The notes: generated by a model not told the origin, from the letters alone. A stretch of 7,401 bases of DNA from an uncultured Ruminococcus sp. (GCA_902765885.1 CACXBN010000182.1:1-7401); one strand, 5' to 3'; shown: positions 1 to 6,390, counted from the stretch's first letter. A program made the numbers and translations.

Positions 1-869
1 ATAAAATCAAAAAACAAAAATTTATTATTGTCTCAACTGCCGTTTCTATTGTTCTGGCGGTTGTGACTGCGGTATCATATTATATCGCAATGAAAAATGA
101 TTTCGATTCTTCGATTGAGCATTTCGCCTCCGGCTCTGCAGCATTTGTGGCTTTTGCGGTTTCGGCAGCCGTATCAGCAGTCTTTTCGCTTGCGTTATCC
201 GTGATTCTGACTAAGAATCAGGAAATCGCATCAGAACCGAAAACAAGCATCCTTTCGGCTTTTGGAGCAGTCCTCAGTGCCGTGATGTGTATTTCGATAG
301 TTTTCAGCGAGACGGGAGCGTTCGCTAAATCATCTTCTGCCGAAACTTCGGCTCCTGTCATCATAGCAGCCGTACTCACGGTGTTCATAGGCGTCTCGGC
401 GATTCTGAACATGTTGAAGATTAAAATCCCGCAGTCAGTGCGTATAATAGTGGCGACTCTTGCAGTCGCTGCCGTAATTGTCAGACTGTTTGCTTCATAT
501 TTTGATTTCTCGCACCCGATAAACGGACCCGTGAGAAACATAAATACGATCATCGAAGCGTCTGCATTGATTTTCTTAATATCTGAGGCAAGGCTGACAT
601 TCGGCACAGCGAAGTCTCCCCTTAACAAGACTACTGCATTCTTCTATCTTTTTTCCTGCATGGTAATGGTTTCTGTCGGTTTCGGATTTTCCCTCGGCGC
701 TCTCATATACGGAATAGTCAATGGCTATTCGGGGAACCCTAACCTTTCACTGATGAGACTGGCGCTGTATATTTCACTCGCTTTCATCGCGCTTGACAGG
801 ATCTTGGCATATGCGTCGATAAGTGAATCCGTTCCCGAAAACGAAAAAGCGAAAAAACATTCAAATTAA
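1..869 (+). CDS. Polytopic membrane protein of unknown function, 5' partial
   Basis: I do not recognise the family. The frame is open from the first whole codon (3-5) to TAA at 867-869, giving 288 visible residues. The first possible start, GTG at 63, would fall inside a hydrophobic helix that is preceded by a Lys-rich stretch (KIKKQK, positions 3-20). The true start therefore lies just upstream of the window, and the visible piece is nearly full length. By eye there are about eight hydrophobic segments, numbering residues from codon 3-5: near 7-29, 45-69, 82-102, 118-138, 147-167, 182-198, 212-238 and 249-270. A short Lys/Glu-rich hydrophilic C-terminus follows. There are no obvious catalytic or metal-binding motifs. 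The TelA-family gene follows after 33 nt with no terminator between, so the two are probably co-transcribed. A role linked to the cell envelope is inferred only from this neighbourhood. Confidence 0.75.
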   Translation, partial: KIKKQKFIIVSTAVSIVLAVVTAVSYYIAMKNDFDSSIEHFASGSAAFVAFAVSAAVSAVFSLALSVILTKNQEIASEPKTSILSAFGAVLSAVMCISIVFSETGAFAKSSSAETSAPVIIAAVLTVFIGVSAILNMLKIKIPQSVRIIVATLAVAAVIVRLFASYFDFSHPINGPVRNINTIIEASALIFLISEARLTFGTAKSPLNKTTAFFYLFSCMVMVSVGFGFSLGALIYGIVNGYSGNPNLSLMRLALYISLAFIALDRILAYASISESVPENEKAKKHSN

Positions 870-879
870 TATATATTAA
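866..879. repeat. 14-bp perfect AT palindrome at gene end
   Basis: TTAATATATATTAA reads identically on both strands and overlaps the TAA stop of the membrane-protein gene, 12 bases upstream of the next ribosome site. It could be an operator or a weak mRNA hairpin. It is made only of A and T, so chance is a serious alternative. Confidence 0.25.
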
Positions 880-902
880 GATAGTTTTTCAGGAGGACAA
901 AC

Positions 903-2081
903 ATGGACAACGAAATCAAATTGACTCTGGATCCGGCATTTGGCACTGCTGCCGCAGCTGCTCAGGAAGCCCCCAAAGCTCCAGATATCTCCACGGCTGC
1001 TCTTACGATGGACGGAAAGCAGGAAGCACAGCCTGCTATGCCCGCTCTTGATGAATCACAGTTTACAGAAGCTGAAAGAAAAGTCATAGACGATTTCTCA
1101 AAGCAGATCGATATTACGGATTCCGTAACGATTCTCAATTACGGTTCATCAGCTCAGAAAAAGATCTCAGACTTCAGTGATACTGCCATAGGCGGAGTCA
1201 GAAACAAGGACTTCGGTGAGGTAGGAACGATGATCACCTCTCTCATTTCCAACCTTAAGGACCTTAATGAAGATGCGGGAGACGACAGAAAGTTCCTCGG
1301 TATTTTCAGAAATACGAAGAGAAAAATCAGAGATCTTAAGCTCAAATACGACAAGTGCGAAGACAGCGTGAACAGTATCTCTTCGATACTCGAACAGCAT
1401 CAGATTACTCTTCTGAAAGATATCAAAACATTTGATGATCTTTACGATACGAACCTTCAGTATTTCAAAGAGCTCTCGATGTACATAGTCGCAGGCAAGA
1501 AGAAACTTGAGCACGAGAGAAACACGACTCTTGTGGAACTCCAGGAAAAAGCGAAAAATTCCGGACTTCCCGAAGATGCCCAGGCGGCAAATGATTTCGC
1601 TGAACAGTGTGTCAGATTTGAAAGAAAGCTTCATGACCTCGAACTCACCAGAATGGTATCTATCCAGATGGCTCCTCAGATCAGGCTTGTTCAGAACAAC
1701 GACACTATGATGACTGAAAAAATACAGACAGTTATCATGAATACGATTCCTCTCTGGAAGAGCCAGATGGTGATTGCCCTCGGTATTGAACATTCACAGC
1801 AGGCATTGCAGGCAGGGAAGGCGGTAACCGATATGACAAATGAGCTACTCAAGAAGAATTCCGAAGCCCTCAAACAGGCTACAATAGAAGTAACAAAGGA
1901 ATCAGAACGCGGTATCGTTGACATAGAGACTCTAACAAAGACAAATGAGGATCTTATCACAACTCTTGATGAGATACAGACAATTCAGAAAGAGGGACGC
2001 GAGAAGAGAAAAGCTGCAGAGGCGGAACTCGGAAGGATCGAGAACGAGCTCAAGCAGAAACTAATCAACATTCGACAGTGA
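903..2081 (+). CDS. TelA/YaaN-family toxic anion resistance protein
   Basis: The 392-residue product has the usual length of the TelA family (Pfam TelA, the KlaA/TelA and Bacillus YaaN group). These are soluble, mostly helical proteins linked to tellurite and cell-envelope stress; their biochemical activity is not established. An Ala/Pro-rich disordered N-terminus covers about residues 1-50. The long helical domain runs from about 60 to 392. Family hallmarks are visible: SIQMAPQIRLVQNND at 253-267 and TIPLWKSQMVIALG at 281-294. The charged Lys/Glu C-terminus (about 310-390) looks like a coiled coil. There is no signal peptide or membrane segment. The start is fixed by AGGAGG at 891-896, six bases before ATG. 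The TPM-domain gene begins 12 bases after its stop, which implies one transcript. TelA and TPM genes often appear near each other in Firmicutes, so a shared envelope role is plausible but inferred. Confidence 0.92.
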   Translation: MDNEIKLTLDPAFGTAAAAAQEAPKAPDISTAALTMDGKQEAQPAMPALDESQFTEAERKVIDDFSKQIDITDSVTILNYGSSAQKKISDFSDTAIGGVRNKDFGEVGTMITSLISNLKDLNEDAGDDRKFLGIFRNTKRKIRDLKLKYDKCEDSVNSISSILEQHQITLLKDIKTFDDLYDTNLQYFKELSMYIVAGKKKLEHERNTTLVELQEKAKNSGLPEDAQAANDFAEQCVRFERKLHDLELTRMVSIQMAPQIRLVQNNDTMMTEKIQTVIMNTIPLWKSQMVIALGIEHSQQALQAGKAVTDMTNELLKKNSEALKQATIEVTKESERGIVDIETLTKTNEDLITTLDEIQTIQKEGREKRKAAEAELGRIENELKQKLINIRQ

Positions 2082-2093
2082 GGCAAATATATC

Positions 2094-2954
2094 ATGGTTA
2101 AGAATAATAAAATCAGACTGGGTGCGGTATTGTTTGTGCTGGTGATGATTATCCAGCTTACTGTTTCCGTTTTCGCATATCCCGCACCGACTGATCTGGT
2201 GTATGACGGCGCAGGCGTGCTTTCCGAATCAACTATAAGACTTGTAAAGAAAACCAACGAAGATCTTAAAAACGGAACTTGCGTGGCAGTATGCACCGTA
2301 AATACTACAGGCGAGGAGTCGATAGACAAGTATGCTCTCGGACTGTTCAATGAATGGGGCATCAAGAATGGCGTACTCGTACTTGTTGCAACTGATGACA
2401 ATAATTACTACCTGAAGCAGAGCGACAGCATAGTTTCAAAACTTACGGCAGCAGATCTTCAGGCTGTCAGAGACGGGTATCTCGAACCTGATTATGCAAC
2501 GGGAAACATTGATTCGGCAGTAAGCAAGACCATCGCAAAGCTGGCAATCGATCTGACGGACAAGGTGCCTGATATAAAGGAAGAGACGACGGCTCCCGAG
2601 ACAACCGGAAATTCATTCGGAAAAGTGATAGGCGGTATCTTCAAGGCTATTTTGATCATAGTCCTTGTTGCCGTGATTCTTTTCGTCATTCTTTTCGTCG
2701 TGGGCATGTTCAACGACGATGTAGCCCTTTTCCTGAGAAAGAATATATTCGACAGATTCAGAAAGAACGGAAACTCGAGAAAACAGTCTGTGGATGATGA
2801 CTATGATGAAAGACTGTACGGATCCCGTACCGGAAGTCAGCAGAATGTAAGACGTTCACAGAATCCGAACGGCCAGCATAGACCGCAGAACAGAAACTAT
2901 CAAAACAGAAACGGCAACAGAAACAATAATTCCGGAAACGGAAGATATTATTGA
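2094..2954 (+). CDS. Secreted, membrane-anchored TPM-domain protein with Asn/Arg/Gln-rich tail
   Basis: The product has 286 residues. Residues 1-28 form a signal peptide with a good cleavage site (VFA before YPAP). A TPM domain (TPM_phosphatase, the TLP18.3/Psb32/MOLO-1 family) covers about 33-155, with the typical LVYDGAGVLS start and FNEWGIKNGVLVLVA core. A transmembrane helix follows at about 180-205. The tail (206-286) is charged, and its last 45 residues are almost entirely Asn, Arg, Gln, Gly and Ser. The expected topology is an extracytoplasmic TPM domain and a cytoplasmic tail. The loop after WGI is shorter than usual, lacking the usual glycine/asparagine-rich insertion before NGVL, and the following beta segment lacks the common TGxGLE-type motif. 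Any enzymatic activity is therefore doubtful. The ATG is 12 bases after the TelA-like stop; TGAGG (2079-2083) is a modest ribosome site overlapping that stop, so translational coupling is likely. Confidence 0.88.
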   Translation: MVKNNKIRLGAVLFVLVMIIQLTVSVFAYPAPTDLVYDGAGVLSESTIRLVKKTNEDLKNGTCVAVCTVNTTGEESIDKYALGLFNEWGIKNGVLVLVATDDNNYYLKQSDSIVSKLTAADLQAVRDGYLEPDYATGNIDSAVSKTIAKLAIDLTDKVPDIKEETTAPETTGNSFGKVIGGIFKAILIIVLVAVILFVILFVVGMFNDDVALFLRKNIFDRFRKNGNSRKQSVDDDYDERLYGSRTGSQQNVRRSQNPNGQHRPQNRNYQNRNGNRNNNSGNGRYY

Positions 2955-2969
2955 TCGTACGATAATCAA
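2951..2969. repeat. Imperfect inverted repeat around the TPM-gene stop
   Basis: TTGATCGT pairs with ACGAT-aa-TCAA, interrupted by two extra bases. The centre, ATCGTACGAT at 2954-2963, is a perfect 10-bp palindrome. It overlaps the stop codon and lies 14 bases before the terminator-like hairpin. It could be an operator for the ABC-F gene or a second mRNA hairpin. Nothing else supports either role. Confidence 0.25.
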
Positions 2970-2983
2970 AGATGATATGAGTT

Positions 2984-3014
2984 ACAGCGGGGATGGCAAA
3001 CATCCCCGTTGTTT
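2984..3014 (+). terminator. Terminator-like hairpin between TPM gene and ABC-F gene
   Basis: A 12-bp stem (2984-2995 with 3001-3012, one G-U pair) encloses the loop GCAAA and contains a run of four G-C pairs. Only a short T stretch follows before AAGG, so termination may be partial. The stem ends 28 bases before the ABC-F start codon, and no convincing promoter lies between them. The hairpin therefore either ends the upstream transcript imperfectly or acts as an attenuator for the ABC-F gene. Confidence 0.65.
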
Positions 3015-3040
3015 AAGGTTAAGGCACAGCGGAGAAAGAT

Positions 3041-4999
3041 ATGATTTCGATAGGAACTAACAATTTAGCATTCAGAATAGGTGACAAAGAAATAATCTCC
3101 GAGGTGTCTTTTTCTCTCGAGGAGGGGGACAGACTCGCGGTCGTAGGAGTCAATGGCAGCGGAAAGTCAACACTGCTCAAAATGCTCAGCGGAGATCTGG
3201 TTCCCGATGAAGGAGAGGTTTTCGTGGCCAAAGGAAAGTCCATAGGTATCCTTCACCAGGACGACGCATTCAATATAATCAAACCGGAAAACACTTCAGA
3301 AAGAATAGACGATACGGTCATGGGACAGATGTATGCGGTCTTTGAGGAACTTTGCTCCATGGAAGACCGACTGGATCTGATCCAGAAAAAAATGGATGAA
3401 GCAGACTCATCCGATATAGAGCTCATGACAAGGCTCTCCTCCGAATACGAGTCAGTCAACAACTCTTATGTCAGCGGCGGAGGACTATACTTCCGTTCCA
3501 GATGTTCGAGCATTCTCACGAGCCTGGGTTTCGGTGAAGAGTATTTCAAAAGACCTGTAACCACACTCAGCGGAGGGCAGAGAACAAGGCTCGCGCTCGC
3601 AAGGCTTCTTTTCAGAGCACCTGATATCCTGATTCTCGATGAACCTACGAACCATCTCGATATAGAAACCATGGAGTGGCTTGAAGACCATCTGATGTCA
3701 TACGGAAAAAACAAGACGGTTATTGTCGTATCCCACGACAGGTTCTTCCTTGACAAGATCTCAAACAAGACCCTCGACATAGAAAACAAAAGAGCCAGAC
3801 TGTACAAGGTTAAATATTCGGAATACGTCGAAGAGAAGAAAAAATACATAAAAGAGCTTGAGAAAAAATATGATCTCCAGCAGAAAGAGATCGCAAGGCT
3901 TGAAGCTTATATAGAACAGCAGAGAAGATGGGGCAGAGAAAAGAACATAATCGCTGCGGAGTCGCGCGAGAAGGCCATAGCGAGGATGGTGAAGATCGAA
4001 AAACCGAAAGCACCGCCGAAATCCATCAGATTTACTCTTTCGTCATCCGGAGCCTCCGGAAATGACGTTCTTTCCGTTAAAGGGCTGACCATGGGATACG
4101 GAAACGGAATACTTTTCAAGGACATCGGTTTTCTTGTGAAGAAGAATGACCGCCTCTTTATAACCGGTCCGAACGGATCCGGCAAATCAACCCTTATAAA
4201 ACTGCTGATAGGCTCGCTTGAGCCGATAAAAGGCAGCATAGAATTCGGATACAATGTAACTGTCGGATACTATGATCAGGAGAACCAGAATCTTACCGAA
4301 GAGAACACGGTCCTCGATGAACTTTGGAATTCATACCCCGGACTGGGACAGACGGAGATCAGGAATACCCTTGCCCTGTTTATGTTCAGGGGTGATGATA
4401 TAGAAAAGAAAGTAAGTGTTCTTTCAGGCGGTGAGAGGGCGAGACTGACGCTCGCAAAGCTGATCTTGTCAAAAATGAATCTTCTAATTCTTGACGAACC
4501 GACGAACCATTTGGATGTCGAATCAAGAGAGGCGCTGGAAAATGCACTCAGACAGTTTGACGGAACCGTGATAGCGGTTTCACACGACAGATACTTCACA
4601 AAGCAACTTGCCACCAGATTCGTGAACATAGGAGAAAACGGACTTGAGTTTTCCGGAACATATGACGAATATACGGCTTTCATGAACAGGCGGAAAAGCT
4701 CCCAGCCTGTAAGCGCAGGTCAGAATCGTGAAACCGGGCCGAACGAATATGAGGAGCGCAAGAAAACCAATGCGGACAAAAGAAAAGCCGAAAAGCGCAA
4801 GGCTGAAGTGCTGAGGGAAATATCAAAGCTTGAAAAAGAGATAGTTGACATAGACGATCTCCTTTTCGGAGAAGCGGCGACCGATTACATCAGAGCGGCG
4901 GAGCTTTCGGACCGCAAGATCACGGTCGAGGACAGGCTCTATTCTCTTTATGAAGAAGAGGAGAAGCTGGAAGCAGAGCTGTCGGAATGGGCAAAGTAA
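3041..4999 (+). CDS. ABC-F family ATPase (Uup/YdiF-like, ribosome-associated)
   Basis: A 652-residue protein with two ATP-binding cassettes and no membrane segments, as in ABC-F proteins that act on the ribosome (translation factors or ribosome protection) rather than in transport. Cassette 1: Walker A GVNGSGKST 36-44, Q-loop Gln73, signature LSGGQ 176-180, Walker B ending Asp200-Glu201, H-loop His232. Cassette 2: Walker A GPNGSGKST 376-384, Q-loop Gln413, signature LSGGE 461-465, Walker B ending Asp485-Glu486, H-loop His515. Both Walker B motifs continue into the diagnostic EPTNHLD. The charged linker at about 245-330 is the region that contacts P-site tRNA in ABC-F proteins. Residues about 565-652 form a Lys/Glu-rich C-terminal coiled coil as in Uup/YdiF. 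All catalytic residues are intact. GGAG at 3031-3034 supports the ATG. Whether it gives antibiotic resistance or a housekeeping function cannot be told from sequence. Confidence 0.96.
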   Translation: MISIGTNNLAFRIGDKEIISEVSFSLEEGDRLAVVGVNGSGKSTLLKMLSGDLVPDEGEVFVAKGKSIGILHQDDAFNIIKPENTSERIDDTVMGQMYAVFEELCSMEDRLDLIQKKMDEADSSDIELMTRLSSEYESVNNSYVSGGGLYFRSRCSSILTSLGFGEEYFKRPVTTLSGGQRTRLALARLLFRAPDILILDEPTNHLDIETMEWLEDHLMSYGKNKTVIVVSHDRFFLDKISNKTLDIENKRARLYKVKYSEYVEEKKKYIKELEKKYDLQQKEIARLEAYIEQQRRWGREKNIIAAESREKAIARMVKIEKPKAPPKSIRFTLSSSGASGNDVLSVKGLTMGYGNGILFKDIGFLVKKNDRLFITGPNGSGKSTLIKLLIGSLEPIKGSIEFGYNVTVGYYDQENQNLTEENTVLDELWNSYPGLGQTEIRNTLALFMFRGDDIEKKVSVLSGGERARLTLAKLILSKMNLLILDEPTNHLDVESREALENALRQFDGTVIAVSHDRYFTKQLATRFVNIGENGLEFSGTYDEYTAFMNRRKSSQPVSAGQNRETGPNEYEERKKTNADKRKAEKRKAEVLREISKLEKEIVDIDDLLFGEAATDYIRAAELSDRKITVEDRLYSLYEEEEKLEAELSEWAK

Positions 5000-5009
5000 G
5001 GATTATGGT

Positions 5010-5111
5010 ATGCAGGATATAAGGAAGATTTTTATCAGTGAAGACAACTATTCGCAAATTATGGACAGAGATGTCGTTCCGTTTCTTGATTCAAGAAAAG
5101 AGAGCGGTTAA
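5010..5111 (+). pseudogene. Detached N-terminal piece of the hydrolase gene, ended by in-frame TAA
   Basis: ATG at 5010 has a good ribosome site, AAGGA at 4998-5002, seven bases upstream and overlapping the ABC-F stop. It opens a 33-codon frame that ends in TAA at 5109-5111. The same frame, read past the TAA, runs straight into the alpha/beta hydrolase. The peptide ends in PFLDSRKESG. This resembles the segment just before the core domain in PldB-type lysophospholipases and related clostridial hydrolases, which is rich in aromatic and charged residues of the form FLxxRxExx. I therefore read it as the original N-terminus of the hydrolase. It could instead be a leader peptide whose termination feeds re-initiation at GTG 5118. 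The family comparison is from memory, not from an alignment. Confidence 0.6.
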
Positions 5112-5117
5112 CTTGAG

Positions 5118-5981
5118 GTGAATCCCGGGACCGAAATATATTATGAGAACTTTTATGCAGAGTCACCGATAGCGGATCTCCTTGTTATACATGGCTTTAC
5201 TGAAGCAATTCCCAAATACTACGAATTGATTTATTATTTCCTCAAATCGGGATTCAATGTATATTTTCCCGAGATGAGAGGGCATGGGAGAAGCACCAGG
5301 GAAGTTGAGGACAAGCTGCTTACTCATGTGGATAAGTTTGAAGACTACTACGGAGACATTGAAAAATTCGCTGACAGGTTTCTCTGCAGCGGCAACGACC
5401 TTCCGAAACTTCTGTACTGCCATTCAATGGGAGGAGCCGTGGGAATATGGATGATGGAGGAACACCCGGCTTTATTCAAAAAAGCAATTCTTTCGTCTCC
5501 TATGGTCGCCCCGCAGAGGAAAGGATTTCCTCTCTGGATGTCAAAGGCCATCTGCGGAGGTTTCTGCCGCGCGGGAAAGGGAAAGGCCATGTTCTTCAAT
5601 TCGGCAAAGTATTCGCTGAAAAGAGGATTCGAGCATGCAAAATGCACATCCAGGGCAAGATATGAATATTATGAAAAAAGAAGAAGAGAAAACGATATCT
5701 TCTCGAACGCAGCGCCCACATACAGATGGGTATATGAATCTCTGATCCAGACGGCGAGAATACTGAAAAAAGACAGGGCTGCAGCCATAGAAACGGAAAT
5801 ATATCTTCTTCAGGCGGACAAAGAGTCGATGGTGATACCGCGCTCTCAGTTCAGACTTGCAAAAGAACTGAAAAAGTGTACCGTGGAGAAAATTCCGGGG
5901 ACAGAACACGAGATATTCAGAAGTTCTGATGATGTGCTCGAAAAAACGATGGAAAAGATGATAAATTTCTTTGTCAAATAG
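5118..5981 (+). CDS. Alpha/beta hydrolase, lysophospholipase L2 (PldB)-like
   Basis: The 287 residues from GTG cover a full alpha/beta-hydrolase core of the serine aminopeptidase S33/monoacylglycerol lipase type. The oxyanion strand is VIHGFTE (23-29), followed by RGHGRS (54-59). The nucleophile is Ser103 in CHSMGG, where Cys replaces the first Gly of GxSxG. The likely acid is Asp234 or Glu236 in LLQADKESMV, and the likely base is His264 in GTEHEIF. PTYRWVYESL (200-209) and the HVDKF segment (70-74) recall E. coli PldB, so hydrolysis of a lysophospholipid or monoglyceride is the best guess. No signal peptide is seen, so it is probably cytoplasmic. The GTG start is forced by TAA at 5109-5111 and has no proper ribosome site; the family N-terminus seems to lie before that stop. 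The gene follows the ABC-F gene in one operon and ends at a strong terminator. The protein may be made by re-initiation, or the gene may be decaying. Confidence 0.8.
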   Translation: MNPGTEIYYENFYAESPIADLLVIHGFTEAIPKYYELIYYFLKSGFNVYFPEMRGHGRSTREVEDKLLTHVDKFEDYYGDIEKFADRFLCSGNDLPKLLYCHSMGGAVGIWMMEEHPALFKKAILSSPMVAPQRKGFPLWMSKAICGGFCRAGKGKAMFFNSAKYSLKRGFEHAKCTSRARYEYYEKRRRENDIFSNAAPTYRWVYESLIQTARILKKDRAAAIETEIYLLQADKESMVIPRSQFRLAKELKKCTVEKIPGTEHEIFRSSDDVLEKTMEKMINFFVK

Positions 5982-5987
5982 AAAACC

Positions 5988-6019
5988 AGGCATGTCCGGT
6001 ATTTCCGGCATGCTTTTTT
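5988..6019 (+). terminator. Intrinsic terminator after the hydrolase gene
   Basis: GCATG-t-CCGG (5990-5999) pairs with CCGGCATGC (6005-6013), giving nine base pairs with one bulged T and loop TATTT. Six T residues (6014-6019) follow at once. It begins six bases after the TAG stop of the hydrolase gene, and it separates the ABC-F/hydrolase operon from the ribosomal-protein operon. Confidence 0.9.
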
Positions 6020-6110
6020 GTGTTGATGATTTGTGAAAAATCAACAAAACAAAGCCTTTAAGTTTGTGAAAAATTCTACATGCCTTTTTTGAGGAAATAT
6101 GGTGAAAAAG
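6020..6110 (+). promoter_or_regulatory. AT-rich upstream region with three GTGAAAAA repeats
   Basis: This gene-free stretch between the terminator and the rpsJ promoter is AT-rich. GTGAAAAA occurs at 6033-6040, 6066-6073 and 6102-6109, with steps of 33 and 36 bp. The first two copies belong to an exact 12-base repeat, TTTGTGAAAAAT (6030-6041 and 6063-6074). The third abuts the -35 box. GTTGAT (6022-6027) and ATCAAC (6040-6045) also form an inverted repeat around the first copy. A-tracts here fit an UP-element or DNA-bending role for a strong ribosomal promoter; binding sites for a regulator are an alternative. Confidence 0.45.
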
Positions 6111-6139
6111 TTGACTTAAATATAATAGTATGGTAAAAT
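6111..6139 (+). promoter_or_regulatory. Sigma-A-type promoter of the S10 operon
   Basis: TTGACT (6111-6116) and TAAAAT (6134-6139) are separated by exactly 17 bp, and TG at 6131-6132 gives an extended -10. Transcription should begin about 6145-6147, some 245 nt before the rpsJ start. TATAAT at 6121-6126 is too close to the -35 to be its partner. Confidence 0.8.
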
Positions 6140-6145
6140 TCCAAA

Positions 6146-6390
6146 GCTTGATGTGCGTAGAAGCGGGAGGTTGCCGTTCCGTCATTACTGTCAGACGGTG
6201 GCGGGGAATTTCCGTGGAGTATGTCCGAGTATCGGGCGAAGACGAATACGTGTCTCACCGGTTTTGACAGGTGCTTAGCCGAGCCATGCTGTCGTAGGGT
6301 TCGGATTTGTTAAGGCAGCTGAAGAAACGCCCGGAGCCGTGTTCATCGCCTCAAGAACAATATTATATATAGCTCTTAAGGAGGCAAGCA
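6146..6390 (+). ncRNA. Structured 5' leader of rpsJ, candidate cis-regulatory RNA
   Basis: No gene explains this stretch. Helices found by eye: 6173-6175/6200-6202 with 6179-6183/6194-6198; a closing helix 6233-6238/6328-6333 (six G-C pairs); inside it 6240-6244/6251-6255, 6256-6259/6270-6273 and 6279-6285/6298-6304 (seven pairs, one G-U). The last hairpin's loop, 6288-6293, can pair with 6314-6319 (GCTGTC with GGCAGC, one G-U) as a pseudoknot. Downstream, a hairpin covers the ribosome site. No T-run follows the helices, so control would act on translation rather than termination. Ribosomal-protein operons often carry leaders bound by one of their own products; L4 regulates the S10 operon in E. 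coli. I do not recognise this fold as that leader or as any named family. The ligand is unknown. Confidence 0.55.
6348..6385 (+). promoter_or_regulatory. Hairpin that can sequester the rpsJ Shine-Dalgarno sequence
   Basis: GCCTC (6348-6352) pairs with GAGGC (6381-6385), and AAGA (6353-6356) pairs with TCTT (6374-6377). This leaves a three-base bulge (6378-6380) and a 17-nt AT-rich loop. The ribosome site AAGGAGG (6378-6384, six bases before ATG 6391) lies inside the 3' strand, with four of its bases paired. The stem is only moderately stable, so it could switch with the upstream fold. Confidence 0.5.

Noticed and set aside
63..65. GTG at 63 as start of the first gene.
   Set aside because: It would cut a hydrophobic helix in half; the frame is open further upstream, with a basic segment before the helix, so the true start is outside the window.
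1167..1793. A 208-codon frame on the minus strand opposite the TelA-like gene.
   Set aside because: It is fully inside a well-supported gene, resembles no protein I know and is explained by codon bias on the coding strand.
5109..5111. A non-standard genetic code to explain the in-frame TAA in the hydrolase frame.
   Set aside because: TAA, TGA and TAG all end other genes in the window at sensible places, so general stop reassignment is not supported.
6075..6090. T-run after CATGCC (TTTTTT, 6084-6089) as a second terminator.
   Set aside because: No stable hairpin directly precedes it.
5541..6185. A 214-codon minus-strand frame across the end of the hydrolase gene and the spacer.
   Set aside because: It runs through the intrinsic terminator and the rpsJ promoter, has no recognisable domains, and lies opposite conserved hydrolase sequence.
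6151..6267. A 38-codon frame (ATG 6151 to TGA) inside the rpsJ leader, starting MCVEAGGC.
   Set aside because: Its ATG lies only about five bases from the predicted transcript start and has no ribosome site, and its sequence overlaps the proposed RNA helices. Structured GC-rich RNA can give an open frame by chance.
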